Assembly (NCBI GenBank): GCA_016844285.1
Contig: JAENIS010000019.1
Location: 1 to 30,406, forward strand
Source: Dehalococcoidales bacterium
Lineage (GTDB): Bacteria > Chloroflexota > Dehalococcoidia > Dehalococcoidales > UBA2162
Direction: 5' to 3'
DNA length: 30,406 nucleotides
The position numbers were made by a program, and so were the translations under genes. Shown in pieces: positions 1 through 7,772 of this stretch. Under the pieces are notes generated by a model, which saw only the letters and a program-made list of their open reading frames with translations, did no database searches and was not told the DNA's origin. Positions within the stretch are counted from its first letter, which is position 1, and every line of letters starts with the position of its first letter.

Positions 1-86
1 ACGTTATTCTCCTCCTTGCAGGCAATAGTGCAAGCCTGACAACCGACGCACTTGTCTAAATCAATCACCATGCCCCATCTTGCCAT
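1..86 (-). CDS. 4Fe-4S electron-transfer subunit of a molybdopterin oxidoreductase (partial)
   Basis: Only the first 28 codons are in the window; the rest runs off the left edge. The peptide starts MARWGMVIDLDKCVGCQACT and continues IACKEEN. The pattern C-x2-C-x2-C-x3-C is a ferredoxin-type [4Fe-4S] motif at the very N-terminus, as in the DmsB/PsrB/NrfC four-cluster family. It lies about 150 bp downstream of the molybdopterin catalytic gene on the same strand, the usual A-B order of these complexes. Its likely role is to pass electrons between the catalytic subunit and a membrane anchor that would lie further left. The start is the ATG at 86-84; an upstream ATG is followed at once by a stop codon. 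Confidence 0.85.
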   Translation of the reverse strand, partial: MARWGMVIDLDKCVGCQACTIACKEENN

Positions 87-121
87 TTATACTCTCATGA
101 CTGATGAGATTCTAGACTAAC

Positions 122-231
122 CTCTCACCCTTTATCCCTCCAGAGTGTTTAAGAGAGGCTCCATCTCTCTTTTTATTATTCTCCCCCTCTCCTTAAAGGA
201 GAGGGGGACTAAGGGGGGAAGGTTACTAAAC
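122..231 (-). repeat. Double-hairpin dispersed repeat, copy 1
   Basis: This sits between the two oxidoreductase genes, starting about 4 bp after the catalytic-subunit stop. It holds a perfect 12-bp stem (183-194 with 196-207, arms CCCCCTCTCCTT and AAGGAGAGGGGG) and a second, imperfect hairpin of AGAGAGG/CCTCTCT type near 150-172. Read on the minus strand it follows the same order as copies at 4.2, 17.4, 20.6 and 23.6 kb. It could act as a terminator or mRNA-stabilising element between the two genes, but that is inference. Confidence 0.75.
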
Positions 232-234
232 AAT

Positions 235-2550
235 CTATACTTTATAAACCCTGACCCTGGTATTACAGAAAGCAGACTGTCCGCTGAGAGGGTCGTAGTC
301 CACGCCGATAATCTCATTGGGATTCACACCGATGCCCTTTTGCCACTGGCCACCAGCGTAGTGCCCTTGACCGCAGGCAATCCCAACCACCTCAGGGTGT
401 ATCCCAGCCACTACCCTGGCCATTACCTTGACCCGGCCAAAAAGGGATTCCACCCATACTATCTCCCCGTCTTTAATTCCCAGAGAGCCGGCGGTCTGGC
501 GGTTGAGCTCGGCAAAGTTGTGCCAACCCACACCGTGCATTACCAGAAAGACCTCTTGTGCCCAGGGATAGTTCTGGCGGCTGTTCTCTATGTCCAGCAA
601 GGGTTGATAAGGTAATAATACCAGGGGATACTTTTCTTTATCACCAAGGAACTCCGCCTTCTCGTAGTGGGGCAGGTAAAGCTGTCCGGCGTCAGCTACT
701 TTGGTTATCTGTTTGAGTCGCTCTTTGAGATTAGCCGAGTCGAATTCAAACTTCCCGGAGGGTGTCTTGAAGATACGGTCATACTGGTGATACTGGTAGG
801 CTGGCCCGACCCAAACCCCTTTCTCCAGAAGCTCCTCCCAGGGCATGATGGTTTGCGTTCGGTATCTGACCAAACCCTGAGCCGTGTCACCGATACCGCT
901 GAAAGAGCGGGCTACCGTTCCCCCCAACCTCCCGGCAATTTCAAAGATTATATCCGCAATGCACCTGGTGTCGTGTAAAGGCGCTACCACCGGCTGCTTG
1001 AGCCTGGTTTCAGCGAAGCCTGAGCCCGGTGGTGAATGGTCATAGCCCCATTCCTCTAAGAAGGTGGGCGCCGGCAGAATCATGTCGGCATACTCGGCCA
1101 TTTCACTGATAAAGGGGGCGATGTGAATGTAGTAGGGCAGTTTTTGTAATGCCTCATCCCACCGCAGCGACGCTGGTGCCGACATACTAAAGTTGCTATT
1201 GAAGCCGATGGCCATCTCGACCGGGTAAGGGAGATTTTTTAGTATGGCGTCAGCCACCTGATTCGCTGCCGGAGATAGTGTTACCGGCAGGCGGTCAAGA
1301 CCGGGCTGTGCCGTCCCTTCCCTGGCAACCTCATCGGCGACTGGCTCCGGCATCTCCCGGTAAGGCGGGTCTTGCTGATACAGTATTCCGCCGGGGACGT
1401 CAATGCTGCCGACGAGGGCATTCAGGCAGAACACGGCATAGCTGGTAAGGGTGCCATTTGGCCAGGCGGCGACGCCCTGACCTGTCCAGGCAATGGCTGG
1501 TTGGCTCCGGGCGAATTCCCTGGCTATCTGACGGATAGTGTCAGCGTCAATACCGGTGATAGCGGCCACTTTTTCCGGGCGGTAGTCGCTTAGTGCCAGC
1601 TTTTTATACCCGTCAAAGCCGGCAGTCCAGTTCTCAACAAAATCAGCGTGATAAAGCCCTTCGTTGATGATGATGTTGGCCATCGCCATCGCCAGGGCAG
1701 CATCAGTGCCCGGGTTGATTGGTAACCACTGGTCGGCTCTGGCGGCGGTGACGGAATAGCGGGGGTCGATGACTACCACCTTCGCCCGGTTCGGTCTTTC
1801 GCGCCGTATTTTGCCCCACATCCGCAGATTGCGGGCGAGCGGTTTCTCTGATTCCAGAATACCGGCACCGAAAGCAAGGATATAGTTGGTCTGCCCGATA
1901 TCATAGGCAATATGGCGATAGTTGCCGTCAGCCAGCCACCGGCCCCGCTTTTCCGCCTCTTTCTCAAAAGACCCTTCGGCAATGACGTTAGGCGTTCCGT
2001 AAGCTTGGGCAAAGCGGTGAATCATATCTTCGTTGCTGGTGGTATTCAGTCCGTAGAGCAGTAATAACCGCTGCGGTTGAGCCTTGTCCCGGAGCAATTT
2101 CAGGCGGGTAGTGACCTCACTCAGAGCCTGCTCCCACGAGGTAGGCACCCACCCAGGGTCGATGCCTCTTCCTTTCACCGGGTTGGTTCTCTTGAGTGGG
2201 ACGGTCAGTCGCTCCGGGTCATACAAGACCTGGAGGCCGATGTGTCCACGCGGGCAGATTGCTCCCTCTGAGACCAGGGAGAGTGGATTACCGGTTATCT
2301 TCACTGCCTTCCCATTGACGACTCTTACCTGAATCGCACAGCGTGTGGCGCAATTCAGGCAAGAGGTGGGCAGCCGTTGCTCGGTGACGACGCCTTCAAC
2401 CCTTGCCGGGGGAGCAAGGGGAGAGCCGGCTTGAGGGTATTTAATCAGGCGAGTGGTGGCCAGACCGGCTCCAGCCAGAGCCGACACTTTGAGAAAAGCC
2501 CGTCTTGTCAGGCTGAAGCCGTGGTCTTTTCTCACTGGTGAAGCGCTCAT
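235..2550 (-). CDS. Tat-exported molybdopterin oxidoreductase, catalytic subunit (DMSO reductase superfamily)
   Basis: This is the 771-residue catalytic subunit of a complex iron-sulfur molybdoenzyme. The N-terminus carries a twin-arginine signal (LTRRAFLK, R16-R17) followed by a hydrophobic stretch, so the enzyme is folded in the cytoplasm and exported. A [4Fe-4S] motif follows at C64-x2-C67-x3-C71-x27-C99, then the usual molybdopterin domains, ending with a molydopterin-dinucleotide-binding region (around residues 630-770). The next gene downstream encodes the 4Fe-4S subunit, and tatA lies just upstream. In PsrA/PhsA-like relatives a Cys metal ligand is expected near residues 192-198. Here the stretch reads AEGSFEKEAEKRG with no Cys, so the substrate cannot be guessed from close analogy. 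The start is the ATG at 2550; its ribosome-binding site is weak. The specific substrate (polysulfide, tetrathionate, arsenate or other) is not determinable. Confidence 0.92.
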   Translation of the reverse strand: MSASPVRKDHGFSLTRRAFLKVSALAGAGLATTRLIKYPQAGSPLAPPARVEGVVTEQRLPTSCLNCATRCAIQVRVVNGKAVKITGNPLSLVSEGAICPRGHIGLQVLYDPERLTVPLKRTNPVKGRGIDPGWVPTSWEQALSEVTTRLKLLRDKAQPQRLLLLYGLNTTSNEDMIHRFAQAYGTPNVIAEGSFEKEAEKRGRWLADGNYRHIAYDIGQTNYILAFGAGILESEKPLARNLRMWGKIRRERPNRAKVVVIDPRYSVTAARADQWLPINPGTDAALAMAMANIIINEGLYHADFVENWTAGFDGYKKLALSDYRPEKVAAITGIDADTIRQIAREFARSQPAIAWTGQGVAAWPNGTLTSYAVFCLNALVGSIDVPGGILYQQDPPYREMPEPVADEVAREGTAQPGLDRLPVTLSPAANQVADAILKNLPYPVEMAIGFNSNFSMSAPASLRWDEALQKLPYYIHIAPFISEMAEYADMILPAPTFLEEWGYDHSPPGSGFAETRLKQPVVAPLHDTRCIADIIFEIAGRLGGTVARSFSGIGDTAQGLVRYRTQTIMPWEELLEKGVWVGPAYQYHQYDRIFKTPSGKFEFDSANLKERLKQITKVADAGQLYLPHYEKAEFLGDKEKYPLVLLPYQPLLDIENSRQNYPWAQEVFLVMHGVGWHNFAELNRQTAGSLGIKDGEIVWVESLFGRVKVMARVVAGIHPEVVGIACGQGHYAGGQWQKGIGVNPNEIIGVDYDPLSGQSAFCNTRVRVYKV

Positions 2551-2630
2551 CGGACGTTTCTTCGCTACCTTTACCCTACTATCAACCGCCCTCTAAGAGA
2601 TTTTTAACAATCCTATCCCCGTTAAGTCAC

Positions 2631-2669
2631 TAAAAAGGCTCTGGAAGCTATTTTGGCCAACCAGAGCCT
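2631..2669 (-). terminator. Rho-independent terminator after tatA
   Basis: The arms AGGCTCTGG (2636-2644) and CCAGAGCCT (2661-2669) are perfectly complementary over 9 bp with a 16-nt loop. Read on the minus strand the stem is followed by a run of five T. It lies 47 bp after the tatA stop and before the oxidoreductase start, so tatA is probably transcribed separately from the oxidoreductase genes. Confidence 0.7.
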
Positions 2670-2715
2670 GTTCCTATCGTTGGTTTCGGCGAAAAGTACC
2701 GCACGTTTGCCAGCC

Positions 2716-2925
2716 TTAGCTTTTCGTTCCGCCCTTGTCAACTTCGTTAATCGGCTTATTTTTCGGTTTTGTTTTGTCCTCTTCCTCGTCTTCGCCGCTC
2801 TGTGCTTTACGGAAGGCTCGTATTCCTTTGCCAATAGCGCCACCCACCTGGGGCAATTTACCGACCCCGAAGACAATGAGGATAATTATCAGGATAAGTC
2901 CAATCTCCCACGGCCCAAAACGCAT
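2716..2925 (-). CDS. tatA: Twin-arginine translocase subunit TatA
   Basis: This 69-residue protein has the full TatA/E layout: a short N-terminus (MRFGPWEIG), one transmembrane helix (about residues 7-21), the conserved hinge FGVGKLPQ, an amphipathic helix ([14 protein letters not shown]) and a charged tail rich in Glu and Lys. TatA oligomers form the pore that carries folded proteins with RR signals across the cytoplasmic membrane. The neighbouring oxidoreductase has such a signal, so this may be a dedicated or simply convenient partner; no tatB or tatC is in the window. The start ATG at 2925 is preceded by a G-rich ribosome-binding site (AAGGGGGTGA). The gene has its own candidate promoter and terminator. 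Confidence 0.93.
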   Translation of the reverse strand: MRFGPWEIGLILIIILIVFGVGKLPQVGGAIGKGIRAFRKAQSGEDEEEDKTKPKNKPINEVDKGGTKS

Positions 2926-2968
2926 AACTCACCCCCTTACCAATGTCCCCTCTATCAAAACTGATTGT

Positions 2969-2998
2969 ATATTACTCCATTTGGAGAGACCTCGTCAA
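2969..2998 (-). promoter_or_regulatory. Candidate sigma-70-type promoter for tatA
   Basis: On the minus strand TTGACG (2998-2993) is followed after 18 nt by TAATAT (2974-2969). Transcription would begin near 2961, about 36 nt before the tatA ATG. The match is good for both boxes, but no other evidence supports it. Confidence 0.5.
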
Positions 2999-3017
2999 CA
3001 CGCCCGCTCCAGGTCGT

Positions 3018-3160
3018 CTAGTAACCCATCCCCCTAACCCCCTTCCCTTAGAAGGGAAGGGGGTATAAGTAAGAGAGAGGCAGAGCCTCTCTCTAAGACT
3101 CTCTTCCCTCTCCCCTTACGAAGGGGAGAGGGATAAAAGGTGAGGGGTTAGTAAACAATC
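3018..3160. repeat. Cluster of palindromic dispersed repeats
   Basis: Three hairpins lie side by side: an arm pair of CCCCCTTCCCTT type (3036-3063), an AGAGAGGC/GCCTCTCT pair near 3072-3096, and a CCCTCTCCCCTT/AAGGGGAGAGGG pair near 3107-3132. The right end reads into AGTAAACAATC, six bases before the stop codon of the DUF1326 gene. The same boundary sequence occurs at 222-234. This looks like two copies of the double-hairpin family in opposite orientations. Confidence 0.7.
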
Positions 3161-3166
3161 TCCCGC

Positions 3167-3814
3167 TTAAGGCAGCCAGTGGGGTTTATCCGCAGTCACG
3201 GCGAAGTCAAAATAGCTATTACTCATCCCGGGTGCGTTCCACTTACCGCGGGGCAGGTCGGGGTCGTTGAATTCGTTTATCTCCGAGAGGCCAACGTTGA
3301 TATGGCCACCGAAGAAGCTATTGACGTACCTTGGTGCCTTATCCGCCGTTCTGAAAGGGCGGGCAGTGAAATCATAGATTCCCTTAATCTTGACCCCATG
3401 CTTTGCCGCCGGTCCGCCCTCGACAAGCTCTTTCTTAAACTCGATGCTGGCTCTTTTCACCGTAATTACCTCGCCCATAGCCTTCCAGCAGGTTCGGAAA
3501 ATCTTTTCCAGAGCCTCCGCCTGCTTGGCATTGGCGCTTTGGTCGATGTAGATAATGCTGTGCCAAACGGCACCTCTGGCTCCGGGGAAAGGCGAAGGGG
3601 AATTGAAACCGTAGGCGACGATTAAGCCACTCAGGTTCAGGTCTCCGTAATGACCTTCTTTGATATTGAAGGTCCATACCCCCTCGCATTGACTTTGTCC
3701 TCCGTGAACCTGTGCCTGTGTGGGCGAGTTCCAGTAAGCCGGGCATACCGGTGGCGAAGTGCAGCCTTCAACACAATCTCCCCGCAGCATCCATTCGACT
3801 TTCTCTTCTGTCAT
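3167..3814 (-). CDS. DUF1326 domain protein
   Basis: This 215-residue protein matches the DUF1326 pattern: an N-terminal Trp/Gly/Cys block (EWMLRGDCVEGCTSPPVCPA), then the conserved middle GHYGDLNLSGLIVAYGF, and IIYIDQSANAKQAEALEKIF, which corresponds to the family's YID-x-A-x2-x-Q-x-EAL signature. The biochemical function of the family is unknown. No signal peptide or membrane segment is evident. The ATG at 3814 follows a strong ribosome-binding site (AAGGAGATGAAGGA). It is transcribed in the same direction as tatA, about 240 bp upstream of it with repeats between them, so it is probably a separate transcript. Confidence 0.85.
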   Translation of the reverse strand: MTEEKVEWMLRGDCVEGCTSPPVCPAYWNSPTQAQVHGGQSQCEGVWTFNIKEGHYGDLNLSGLIVAYGFNSPSPFPGARGAVWHSIIYIDQSANAKQAEALEKIFRTCWKAMGEVITVKRASIEFKKELVEGGPAAKHGVKIKGIYDFTARPFRTADKAPRYVNSFFGGHINVGLSEINEFNDPDLPRGKWNAPGMSNSYFDFAVTADKPHWLP

Positions 3815-3951
3815 TCCTTCATCTCCTTTTTAGTAGTCGGCATAAGTGTCGTCTACTCTCATCTTACCGTTGCGGCTAGCTCCGATGATACTCTGGTAAC
3901 ATCTGCCTGTCAATATACGTACCTTGTCCGTGCGGTTGAGATTGTCTTAGA

Positions 3952-3998
3952 AATCCCTCACCCTTTATCCCTCTCCCCTTAGTAAGTGGAGAGGGTAC
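3952..3998. repeat. Partial palindromic repeat in the DUF1326-valS gap
   Basis: CCTCACCCTTTATCCCTCTC followed by an interrupted CTCTCCCCTTA/TAAGTGGAGAG hairpin. It is a degraded relative of the elements at 122-231 and 3018-3160. The adjoining stretch 3815-3951 shows no gene or recognisable site. Confidence 0.5.
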
Positions 3999-4067
3999 TC
4001 TTATATTACTAACAGTCTCATTATAGAATGGACTCAGGGCATGAGTGATGCTATTCAAGTAGAAGAT

Positions 4068-4137
4068 GTCATTCTGGCGAAGGCCAGAATCCAGATACCA
4101 CCCTGCTCCTGGATTCCAGCCTACGCTGGAATGACGG
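4068..4137. repeat. Palindromic repeat of the CATTC...GGAATCCAG type
   Basis: The left part GTCATTCTGGCGAAGGCCAG and the right part ending CAGCCTACGCTGGAATGACG are inverted copies around a short centre, giving an element of about 70 bp with two internal hairpins. The same family (GTCATTCCCGC...GCGGGAATCCA) flanks the GIY-YIG gene at 7045-7405. Such repeats are widespread in environmental bacterial genomes. Confidence 0.7.
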
Positions 4138-4159
4138 TTTTTGAACGTGTACAGACTAT

Positions 4160-4296
4160 TGGTAAGTATTAAGAGGGGCTTTGCCTCTCTTTAACTTTCC
4201 TCATAACTCAGGGGCGTTTAAGAGGGGCTTCGCCCCTCTTTCTTTATTTCCCCCTCTCCTTTCAGGAGAGGGGGACTAAGGGGGTGAGGTCAGTAA
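4160..4296 (-). repeat. Double-hairpin dispersed repeat, copy next to valS stop
   Basis: Read on the minus strand from the valS stop: GACCTCACCCCCTTAGTCC, then a CCCCCTCTCCT/AGGAGAGGGGG hairpin, a short A-rich spacer, and an AAGAGGGGC/GCCCCTCTT hairpin near 4219-4240. A third hairpin of AGAGG type follows at 4170-4191. The order and spacer match the copies at 17.4 and 23.6 kb. The element begins about 8 bp after the valS stop codon. Confidence 0.8.
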
Positions 4297-4300
4297 ATAA

Positions 4301-6994
4301 CTAACCCCGGGCGAGTTGCTCCCTTAGCCTGACCAGTTTATCAGTCAAAACACTGAGCTTCTGCCGTTCCTTGTCAACGACCGCCGCCGGTGCCCGGCTC
4401 AGGAAAATCCCATCGGCGAGTCGGGCTTCAAGACGGGTAGCCTCGGCTTGAGTTCCCGCTATCTCCTTCTCCAATCGTTTTCTCTCGGCGACCAGGTCAA
4501 CCATACTGGCCATGGTGATGACTACTTCCGTCTCTTTGAGCACCAGGGACAGCACCTTTTCGCCGGACGTACCCTCTTCCCGGCTTTCCAGGAAGGTCAC
4601 CGGTCTGGCCCGGGCCAGGGTCTCAATCGCCTGGGAATAGGCAGCCAGCGACGGTCTGAGCTTACCGGCATAGATTTGAGCCTCTACCCACCGTGCCATC
4701 TCCACATTGTATTCCGCCCGGGCATTACGAATAGCGCGGACGATTTCAATCACCGATTCCATCACTCGCTCCGCTTCCGGGTCAACGGCTTTAGCGTCCG
4801 CCTCAGGATAGGGAGCGACCATTATCGACTCGCTGGTTAAGTAGTCCGCTGGCAGCCGGCGCTTCAGGCTTTGCCATAGCTCCTCAGTGACGAAAGGCAT
4901 ATAGGGATGCAGCAGGCGGAGCGAAGTGTCGAGAACATCGACCAGAACCGGCACTGGTGATGGCACTTTCTCAGTATCAGTAGCCGGACGCAGGCGAATC
5001 TTGGCCAGCTCAATGTACCAGTCACAGAACTCGCTCCAGAGAAAATCATAGATTTGCCGCTCGGCTTCTTCAAACTGAAAGTCTGCCATCAGACTGCCAA
5101 CGCTGGAGACAATACGGCTAAGCCGACTCAAAATCCAGCGGTCTTCTAGTGGAAGCGAGCGTCCTACCAACTCATCCATGACCATCCGTGATATAAAGTT
5201 TTCTGGAATACTTCTCACCACAAAACGGGTGGCATTCCACAGCTTGTTAGCGAAGTTCCGACCAGATTCCAGTTTATCCATGGTTAGCTTGCTATCATTG
5301 CCCGGCGATGTCCCTACCAGCAAAGCGAAGCGCAGGGCATCAGTGCCGTATTTCTCCAGCACCGCAATCGGGTCGAGCACATTACCGCGGGTCTTGCTCA
5401 TCTTCTCACCCTTCTCATCCCGTATCAGACCATGGAGATAAACCGTGCGGAAAGGGATGTCGCCGGTATCCTCAATGCCCATCATAATCATCCTGGCCAC
5501 CCAGAAGAAAAGGATGTCGTAGGCCGTCTCCATCACCGCCGTGGGGTAAAAGTAGCCGAAGTCCCCGCTATCGTCCGGCCAGCCGAGGGTAGAATGAGGC
5601 CAGAGAGATGAGCTAAACCAGGTATCAAGGACGTCCGGGTCCTGCTCGATGTTGGGTGACTGACAATGGCTACAGGACGTCGCATCATTAACGCTGACGG
5701 TTTCCTTACCACAATCCCGGCAGTACCACACCGGGATGCGGTGTCCCCACCACAACTGACGACTGATGCACCAATCGCGAATACTCTCCATCCAGTTGAG
5801 ATAGACCTTGGTGAAATGGGAGGGGATAATGGTAATTCGCCCGTCAACGACCGCCTTGATGGCTGGTTCGGCCAGAGGTTTGGTATTGATAAACCATTGT
5901 TTGCTGGCAACCGGTTCAACAATCGTCCGGCAGCGCTGGCAGTGTCCGACGGCATGGGTATAAGGCTCAATCTTTTCCAGCAGTCCGTCCTTTTCCAGGT
6001 CAGCCAGGATGGCTTCACGGCAGGCAAAGCGGTCAAGCCCGGCATAAGGCCCGGCGTGCTCGTTCATGGTAGCGTCCGGGTTGATGATATTTACCAGGGA
6101 CAGGTTGTGCCGCTGAGCCACCTCGAAATCCACCGGGTCGTGGGCCGGCGTAATTTTCACTGCTCCGGTGCCAAAAGTGAGGGAAATGGCGTCATCGGCG
6201 ATGATTGGGATGACCCGCTTTACTGCCGGCAGGATAACCATTTTCCCAACCATATCCTTGAATCGTTCGTCTTCCGGGTTGACCGCCACCGCCGTATCGC
6301 CCATGATGGTCTCCGGACGGGTGGTGGCCACCGTGATAAAGCCGTTATCCCCGGCCAATGGGTAACGGACATAATAGAGATGGCTGGCCACATCTTCGTG
6401 GTCAACTTCAAGGTCGGAGAGAGCAGTAGCACAACGCGGGCACCAGTTGATAATCCGCTCCCCACGGTAGATTAAGCCTTTGTGATAGAGACGGACAAAA
6501 GCCGTCCTTACCGCCCGACCCGGCCCTTCGTCCAGGGTATAACGCTCCCGGGTCCAGTCACAGGAAGCACCCAGTCTCTGATGCTGGCTGGCGATGATGC
6601 GGCGCCGGCTTTCCGCCCATTCCCTGATTCTCTCTTCGGTTTTCTCCCGCCCCAGTTTGTGCCGGTCGATTCCCTCTCTGGCCAGCATCTTCTCAACAAC
6701 GACCTGGGTGGCAATACCGGCGTGGTCGACACCGGGGAGCCACAGGGTAGGGTCGCCCTTCATCCGGTGCCAGCGTGCCATGATGTCTTCCAGGGTTGCC
6801 GTCAGGGCGTGGCCGATGTGAAGCTCGCCGGTGACATTGGGTGGCGGCATAATGATAACAAAGGGCTTCTTTTGGGGGTCTATCTTGGGCGTAAAGTAGC
6901 CCTTCTCCAGCCAGAACTGATACCACTTTTGCTCGACCTTGCTCGGCTCATAGGCTTTGGGCATTTCGTCTTTTAGCTGTGTTGCTTCAGTCAT
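4301..6994 (-). CDS. valS: Valyl-tRNA synthetase
   Basis: This class I aminoacyl-tRNA synthetase charges tRNA-Val with valine and edits misactivated threonine. From the chosen start it is 897 residues, normal for ValS. It carries PPPNVTGELHIGHAL (HIGH at about 59-62), the editing domain with TVATTRPETIMGDTA (about 221-235), GTGAVKITPAHDP (275-287), Zn-type Cys pairs (CQRC near 352, CRDC near 425, CSHC near 441) and the KMSKT loop (about 531-535). A C-terminal coiled-coil (residues about 830-895) follows the anticodon-binding domain. The start is the ATG at 6994, since GAAGGGA lies 5-6 nt upstream; an upstream in-frame ATG at 7021 lacks a comparable site. No T-box leader is visible; the upstream region is repeats and a GIY-YIG gene. 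Confidence 0.97.
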   Translation of the reverse strand: MTEATQLKDEMPKAYEPSKVEQKWYQFWLEKGYFTPKIDPQKKPFVIIMPPPNVTGELHIGHALTATLEDIMARWHRMKGDPTLWLPGVDHAGIATQVVVEKMLAREGIDRHKLGREKTEERIREWAESRRRIIASQHQRLGASCDWTRERYTLDEGPGRAVRTAFVRLYHKGLIYRGERIINWCPRCATALSDLEVDHEDVASHLYYVRYPLAGDNGFITVATTRPETIMGDTAVAVNPEDERFKDMVGKMVILPAVKRVIPIIADDAISLTFGTGAVKITPAHDPVDFEVAQRHNLSLVNIINPDATMNEHAGPYAGLDRFACREAILADLEKDGLLEKIEPYTHAVGHCQRCRTIVEPVASKQWFINTKPLAEPAIKAVVDGRITIIPSHFTKVYLNWMESIRDWCISRQLWWGHRIPVWYCRDCGKETVSVNDATSCSHCQSPNIEQDPDVLDTWFSSSLWPHSTLGWPDDSGDFGYFYPTAVMETAYDILFFWVARMIMMGIEDTGDIPFRTVYLHGLIRDEKGEKMSKTRGNVLDPIAVLEKYGTDALRFALLVGTSPGNDSKLTMDKLESGRNFANKLWNATRFVVRSIPENFISRMVMDELVGRSLPLEDRWILSRLSRIVSSVGSLMADFQFEEAERQIYDFLWSEFCDWYIELAKIRLRPATDTEKVPSPVPVLVDVLDTSLRLLHPYMPFVTEELWQSLKRRLPADYLTSESIMVAPYPEADAKAVDPEAERVMESVIEIVRAIRNARAEYNVEMARWVEAQIYAGKLRPSLAAYSQAIETLARARPVTFLESREEGTSGEKVLSLVLKETEVVITMASMVDLVAERKRLEKEIAGTQAEATRLEARLADGIFLSRAPAAVVDKERQKLSVLTDKLVRLREQLARG

Positions 6995-7044
6995 AGTTTC
7001 CCTTCTTTGATTACGCACCAAATTGCGTAAATATTTCCATCAGT

Positions 7045-7405
7045 GTCATTCCCGCGAAAGCGGGAATCCACATCTACGCTCCAATAATATCATAATACAA
7101 ATCTCGCCATTGAGGATTATTCGTTTCAATAAGCTCTATTTTCCAGGAGCGGCGCCATTTCTTGATTCGTTTTTCTCTGGTAATAGCACTCTGAACGTCT
7201 GTGGTTTCTTCAAAATAGACCAATTTGTTGGTCTTATACTTTTTGGTAAAGCCTTCAATTTCACCGTTCTTATGTTCGTAAATCCTTCTAATAAGGTTAT
7301 TGGTAATACCAGTGTACAGAGTACCGTTCCTGGCATTGGTCAGGATATAAACGTAAAATGAACTCATTTTATCACTAGACCCCTGCTTTCGCAGGGGTGA
7401 CATTG
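7045..7405. mobile_element. Inverted-repeat-bracketed GIY-YIG unit (putative mobile unit)
   Basis: GTCATTCCCGCGAAAGCGGG at about 7045-7064 and the inverted, diverged copy (CCCCTGCTTTCGCAGGGGTGAC, split by mismatches) at about 7381-7402 bracket a single small GIY-YIG gene. The left copy is itself a hairpin, as is the right. This could be a repeat-associated nuclease cassette, or a gene that merely happens to lie between two common repeats. No target-site duplication could be defined by eye. Confidence 0.5.
7074..7367 (-). CDS. Small GIY-YIG nuclease family protein
   Basis: This 97-residue protein is a single GIY-YIG domain: YVYILTNARNGTLYTGITNN gives the YVY...YTG form of the family name motif, followed by LIRRIYEHKNG with the conserved Arg and His, and the catalytic-type Glu further on. 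This is the UPF0213/YhbQ-like group of standalone domains, often called putative endonucleases; the natural substrate is uncertain. The ATG at 7367 is chosen because the 12 codons upstream in frame are part of the flanking palindromic repeat. A ribosome-binding site is not obvious. It is on the same strand as valS, 80 bp upstream of it, but sits in its own repeat-bracketed unit. Confidence 0.85.
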   Translation of the reverse strand: MSSFYVYILTNARNGTLYTGITNNLIRRIYEHKNGEIEGFTKKYKTNKLVYFEETTDVQSAITREKRIKKWRRSWKIELIETNNPQWRDLYYDIIGA

Positions 7406-7763
7406 TAATCTAAGCTCCCTTTCTTCAAATTGTTTACTAGCCTCAACCACCTAATCCCCCTCCTCATTGCACCTATTATAAATTATAAAGGAGAGGGAGA
7501 AAAATTGTAAGAGAGTGCAGGCGTCACCAATGGCTTGAATACTGCTTTTGAGATGAAGCAGTCATAACCTGCGGTTCGCCTGACTACTGACCAGTTCTTC
7601 CGCTCCAGATGATAACTATCTTTTCTTGTCGGAACGTGATTGGGTAAGAGTAATCCCGTACCTCCGATTGCCTTTAATGTCTTGCTCTTTATCTCCTGCT
7701 TTCCTGGTATTGCTTCGAGACGTCTTCCCATGTAGAGAAACACTACCACTCTTTCGTGGTAAA
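7406..7763. other. Intergenic region without a convincing gene
   Basis: The divergent gap between the GIY-YIG unit and the rfb operon. It holds a degraded copy of the CCCCCTC/GAGAGGG palindromic family at about 7440-7500 and a hairpin TACCAC-TCTTTC-GTGGTA at 7744-7761. Open frames here on both strands show no recognisable domain or codon pattern. Confidence 0.5.
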
Positions 7764-7772
7764 TGCTATACT
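7764..7772 (+). promoter_or_regulatory. Candidate extended -10 promoter for the rfb operon
   Basis: TGCTATACT forms an extended -10 box (TG-n-TATACT) directly after a small hairpin (TACCAC...GTGGTA). No convincing -35 box lies 17 nt upstream. Transcription would start near 7779, about 30 nt before the proposed start of the first gene. Confidence 0.35.

Noticed and set aside
145..615. Plus-strand open frame over the 3' end of the molybdopterin gene
   Set aside because: It begins in a palindromic repeat and is antisense to a conserved gene, with no domain of its own.
5666..6475. Long plus-strand open frame (269 codons) within valS
   Set aside because: It is antisense to the well-conserved synthetase and has no recognisable domain; high-GC codon shadowing explains it.
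7483..7749. Minus-strand open frame of 88 codons upstream of the rfb operon
   Set aside because: It has no recognisable motif, part of it is degraded repeat sequence, and it overlaps the likely promoter region.
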